DNA from: Porites lobata
Taxonomy: Eukaryota > Cnidaria > Anthozoa > Scleractinia > Poritidae
Assembly: GCA_942486035.1 (NCBI GenBank)
Contig: CALNXK010000107.1
Location: 848,501-912,500 of the forward strand
Reading direction: 5' to 3'
Length of the DNA stretch: 64,000 nt
Of the stretch, positions 59,757-64,000 are shown piece after piece (position 1 is the first letter of the stretch; each line of letters opens with the position of its first letter). The translations under genes and the position numbers were made by a program. A model generated the notes under the pieces. It was not told where the DNA came from and did not search any database. It was given only the letters and a program-made list of their open reading frames with translations.

Positions 59757-62700
59757 TTAGTCAAACGAGATCAGCTCCAAATCTGACAACTGTCGCTGGG
59801 GGGCAGGCTGTTGAGGAGGGGGCGCTGACCCAAAGTACTGCGGTGGTGGCTGATGTGGCCCAGGTTGTCCTTGGATTGGATTTTGTTGATACCCTTGTGC
59901 GAGTGCAAATTGTTGGGGCTGTTGCTGCTGCGGCTCGTAAGCTTGTTGAAGGGGGGCGCCTTGCTGCATAGGGGTTCCTTGTTGTTGCATCATGGGCCCC
60001 TGTTGCAGTGGGGGTCCTTGTAGCATTGCAGGTCCCTGCTGCATTGGCGGTGGAGGACCTTGTTGCATTTGGGAACCTTGTTGCATTGGAAGACCTTGTT
60101 GCATTTGGGACCCTTGATGCATCGGGGGCCCTTGCTGAAACGAGGGAGGGCCCGTTTGAGGAGGCATATTTAACTGGGACTGTACTGGACCGGCCGAAAA
60201 CATTTGAGGGGATCCTCGAGAGGCATCTAACGGAGAATAACCATTGGCTTGGGGCTGGAATGACTGTGGTTTCGCCGGCGGAGCAGGACTCGAAGTTTGG
60301 CCGTATTGTGGTGCGGCAGTCTCTGGCATAAGCTGTGACTGGTTTAGATTAACGTATTGTGGTGGGGGTGCTTCTGGTACTAGTTGTGACTGGGCTGGGT
60401 TGCTGTACTGTGGTGGCGCTCTTTCGGGTGCGAGCTGTGATTGTGCGGGGCTGGTGGTTGGTGCTTGTTGCGGGAATTGGAGCTGACCTTGAGGAGGTAG
60501 CATCGGATTAAACTGAGGTTGTCCGGTGGGGGCAGCAGGAGGTGGTGCCCCAGGGTATTGATTTTGGGGCGGGACTTGAGCAGGGGGCTGTTGTCCTCCT
60601 GTTTGCCCATACGGCGGTTGTGGGCCTAACTGTTGAGAGGTTACTTGAGCATATTGTGGGGGTGGTGCTTGGGCTATTACTTGCGCGGGAGCAGTAGGAA
60701 CTGGAGGAGGACCTCCGAGGCTATAAGGTTGCAGAGACGCTGGCCCTTGCTCTGGAGGGATTTGAGAAGCATATGACGGGGGTTGATACTCCAGGGAACT
60801 AGGCTGAGGAGGAAGTTCTGTTTGAGAGGCTGAAGCGTCATTCCTGTACGGCATATAGTCAGTACGAGAAGGTTGCATGTATCCTTCCGTGGGGGGACGC
60901 GACGGATACTGAGAAGGAGGCGGAGCGTCCGGCACTTGAGATCCCGGATGCACAGCAGGCGTGTAAGCTGAAGGTGGATTCTGGGTATTATAACCTTGAT
61001 TGCTGGGGACATACGTTAACGACGAATATGGACTGGAATCTCCAGCTGGTGGGTACTGCACTCCTGCATATGGATGTTGCTGTTGTTGCATCTGTCTCTG
61101 GTACTGCATTCTCTGCTGCTGTTGTTGTTGTTCTATGGCTGCCTGCCGCTCTGTTTGTAATCGCTGCTGATACGCCAGGTACTCGGCTTTCTGCTGCCGC
61201 ATCAGCTCCAGTTTCTGTTCGATCTGCATCCGTCTCAGCATGTCCTGTTCAAGTTCTTGCTGACGCACTTTCTCGCGGTGCTGTTCGCGCATGCTCTCTA
61301 GAGAAGTGCGGGCCTCGCGAACCAGACCAAGCTTTACTTGCAGTGCTTCGTATTTAGCTGGAGAGAAAAGAGAGCAGAGTTAGACAAACGCCTGGACTGA
61401 CACCTCGCCCCAGAGCCTTCTCCTAAAAATTGGCGGTACCGGAAAGCGCTGGACTACCGAGATACTCGCGAAGGGTATTCCGACGTAACATGTTAATAGG
61501 CCATTCTCGGGTTGCCCCAAGCCTCTGTTTCAAAGCGAGGCTAAGTACGAAGCCATTAATACAAAACCGCTCAGAACCACTGGAGAAGAGAACCGAAATA
61601 CTCGCGGACGGTATTCCAACGGGCGTTTCGATTGCAAGGGAAAAAAACTTGGACATTTGTACAACACATGGGAATTTCAATAGCCTATGATGCTTGCCGA
61701 AGGAGTTTTCTATGCCGCCATAGGGCGGGTCCTTGGGTCCTTGGATGAAATTTGCCACGACAATAAAAGGGTCCTTTGGACCATGTCACGTGACTTCTCA
61801 GATCGTTAGATTTCCCACTAGTTCTCGCTTTCGGTCTACCCCCCAAAAAAAAAATAAAGCACGCTCAGGTCCAGCAATTTTATACCAACCGTTTGGCCGC
61901 TTTCCGTTTCCAAAACTAGTTATTTTTCCGCAATTACTAGTAATCTTAAGGAACACTCCGCATACTTTTCCGTAAACCGTTGATTCATTGACAAAACACA
62001 TCCCTCTATACGCCACTTCAAGGTGTTTCATTCACCAAACGAAACAAAGGAGCGAATTACCTTTTTCCTCTTCTTGCTCCTCGATAAGTCTTAGTATCTG
62101 CGGGTGCATGGCACTTACAGTTTGGAACAAGGACTAGGGAGAAAGCAAACAAACAAAATTATCATTCGAAGCAAATTTTTCTTTCTTTTCATTGGCCGAG
62201 AGCCCACCACGTGACCTGCAAATAACTGCCTACAAATAATGGTCTGCTCATGCGCTATGGCGTCCAACTGTGTTTGGTGGCTGCAAATAGTATTCTGCAC
62301 ATGCGTAAAGGAAACTGTGCTTTTCTCCTTCTTCCGATCGCTCTTGCGTGAAAATGGCAGATCGCTTCGCTTCCCGAGGATATTCATTAAAAAAACAAAC
62401 TCGGTGATCGAACGATAAAACAATTATTTGAAATAGTAGAACCTTCCTCAGTGACTATGGGTACAGGGGCGAGAACTAATTATTTGGGGTTAAATACCAT
62501 TATTCCTCTTTTTTTCCATATTTGAGGTATCAGGCAACAAGGAATATGAAAGGAAATTCGAACGCAACCTCTGAGAAACAAACCCTATTGATCACCCCAC
62601 CACTCTCCCAGAGCTCCCCTCCATTTATCCCTACCCTCCCAAGCTTATAACACACACCTGAACTGTAGCATCCATAGCAATATGTTTTCCCTGGCCAGAA

Positions 62701-62798
62701 ACTTTCTGCATGCGCTCCAATAACATTTCCACGTTGTTATGAAAGTTCTTGATCATGGCCTCTGATACCTCGGATACTTCTGAAGACTCACCATTAAC
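59757..62798 (-). CDS. HGS: Hepatocyte growth factor-regulated tyrosine kinase substrate (Hrs), 3' exons only
   Basis: Hrs is the ESCRT-0 subunit that, with STAM, binds ubiquitinated cargo on early endosomes and recruits clathrin and TSG101. Three minus-strand exons are visible: 62798-62658, 62133-62061 and 61357-59757, with GT-AG junctions in phase, giving 604 aa. The first two match the helical region (NGE start; SLFQ, then AMHPQ). The last begins with a coiled coil, REQHREKVRQQ through KLELMRQQKAEYLAYQQ, continues in a Gln-rich stretch and a long Pro/Gln/Tyr-rich tail, and ends LISFD, the clathrin-box-type end known from Hrs. The tail has one PTAP (60698-60687), five PPxY motifs, three imperfect QSQL...PPQY repeats and about ten QQG repeats. 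VHS, FYVE and UIM exons lie beyond the right edge. Stop TAA at 59759-59757. Confidence 0.95.
61480..61640. repeat. MITE fragment in the last visible HGS intron
   Basis: TAATAGGCCATTCTCGGGTT through CTGTTTCAAAGCGAGGCTAA matches, inverted, part of 58663-58862. TATTCCGACG and TATTCCAACG with ACTCGCG blocks occur twice nearby. The intron (61358-62060) shows nothing else. Confidence 0.55.
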
Positions 62799-64000
62799 CT
62801 GGCAGAAACGGTAAGTGATCAAACATTAAGAAGGAGTTCTACCACCCTTTCAAAGGCTTCTTGCAGCTGAAGCTTTCAACGTCAACGCTAAAACGCATTT
62901 TTTAACATTTAACGTTGCAGTATTTAGTGAGAACTTTTACCTACTCCACTCAAGAGGCAGATATCTGATAGTGTTATGTGGTTCTAAACTGATGAAAGCC
63001 CCGTTATTGGGTTATTTTGACACACAGGGCGGTTCCAAATACCAAGTCCAAAGTTTAAAAAGCTTACGTGTGAACATTCAACTAAGAGATTTTTTTACAG
63101 AGCTCTTCTGTGGTGCTGTGTATTATGCCGTTTACCGTGTAATATTAAGGTTTGGCAGCTCATTAAAAAAGCCTGGTGCATTTAAAAATAATAATTGAAA
63201 ATGCGGTTAGATATGCTACTTTGTGCTACTACAAACGACCTAATTCCAGAGCTTTCCTTTGGCATCCTATTCAACATTGTTTACTTTATGCCACCATCAA
63301 CATAATCCTAGAGCTTTTATTAAACAATGTTTAAAAAGTGCAGGAAGTTATCAAAGAGTTCAAAAATGTTGCGTACGTTAGAATAGTTTCAAATGTCATC
63401 ATAGCAACTGATATTCTTTAAAGAAATAAAACAATATAAACTTTGAAAAAGTCTGCTTGCACATAAACTTAAGTGTTACGAGTTAAGAGTTAGAATCAAA
63501 GTAACAATTAAGGAGGATACTTTAAAAGTTAAAAAGATTGCCCTAGCTAAGCTTGCATATAGATTTTTTTGGCTGTGTAGTTGTTATAGGATTCGTTAAA
63601 CTCGAGTTGGGTTGAAACGTGTAACTGCCATATCATATCTACCCATCCATTGACCAGGAGAGTTCTCTTAAATTTTCTCGCACGAAGGTGAAACAACTGA
63701 AAACCGCAATAGAACGTTGTGAAACCTACAGCTTTACTGTGTTAAATAATTATGGCCTGTTTTATCCTAGTTGAGTGCGTTACAAGTTTCAATCCCTACG
63801 TGAAGTTAGTAAAGTTAATGAGACAGATGAAACATTATTAACCATGGGCGCGGAGTCGTCACTTCGCATTTTCCTCCCCTTCTTTTTCTTTTTTCCTTTC
63901 AAGATTCCATTTAGTCTTATCTATAATGAAATAACAATTTATCATGTTACTATCAGTTACGGTTAAAGCACTTGGGAGAATTTCAAGGGCGGTTAAGCTC
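62799..64000 (-). other. HGS upstream intron (partial)
   Basis: No further exon could be found to the right edge, although upstream HGS exons must exist. The sequence is AT-rich without recognisable repeats; it is probably one large intron cut by the window. Confidence 0.5.

Noticed and set aside
59732..61357. Open frames on the + strand opposite HGS (up to 127 codons)
   Set aside because: They are antisense shadows of the low-complexity Pro/Gln-rich HGS exon.

Overview
The window looks like intron-rich, AT-rich nuclear DNA of an invertebrate animal. An anthozoan cnidarian, possibly a stony coral, is my best guess from the exon sequences and the style of the repeats; this is inference, and no marker in the window fixes the species. 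Two conserved single-copy housekeeping genes sit at the ends, and about 37 kb of repeat-filled DNA lies between them.

Left side (1-22175): after a 113-bp tandem array and a short upstream region comes a complete POLR3E gene (RNA polymerase III subunit RPC5) on the + strand. I could place 23 coding exons whose splice phases all agree, giving 2070 nt including the stop (689 aa). Its 22 introns carry many short mobile elements: a PIF/Harbinger-type MITE with TAA duplication, a pogo-like element with TA flanks, hAT-like repeats, a LINE reverse-transcriptase fragment, several inverted-repeat MITEs, and a tRNA-derived SINE split by another MITE.

Middle (22176-59756): no complete gene could be supported. 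Three exon-like segments at 24.2-26.9 kb with compatible phases may be alternative 3' exons of POLR3E or part of an unknown gene. The rest is mobile and repetitive DNA: a degenerate LINE (27.9-29.4 kb, minus), a CTGA-rich satellite (30.5-31.2 kb), a candidate long-inverted-repeat element (34.07-36.68 kb) holding a 3 x 90 bp tandem repeat, a GAT-type satellite with a higher-order period near 143-144 bp, a tandemly duplicated unidentified repeat family (41.5-44.4 kb, with one copy split by a foldback insertion), a structurally complete but mutationally dead Ty3/gypsy LTR retrotransposon (44645-49202, with TGCAT target duplication), a second LINE tail, a tRNA-derived SINE, and a 2.1-kb element with 29-bp terminal inverted repeats and two arrays of an 11-bp repeat.

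Right side (59757-64000): the 3' part of HGS (Hrs, ESCRT-0) lies on the minus strand. Three exons are visible, covering the C-terminal helical/coiled-coil region and a long Gln/Pro-rich tail with a PTAP motif, five PPxY motifs and a terminal clathrin-box-like end. The 5' part of the gene lies beyond the right edge.

The two genes converge: both 3' ends point into the repeat-rich middle. I saw no operon, CRISPR array, intact tRNA/rRNA gene or prokaryotic feature. All repeat family names are assigned from terminal motifs and target duplications read by eye, not from a database search.
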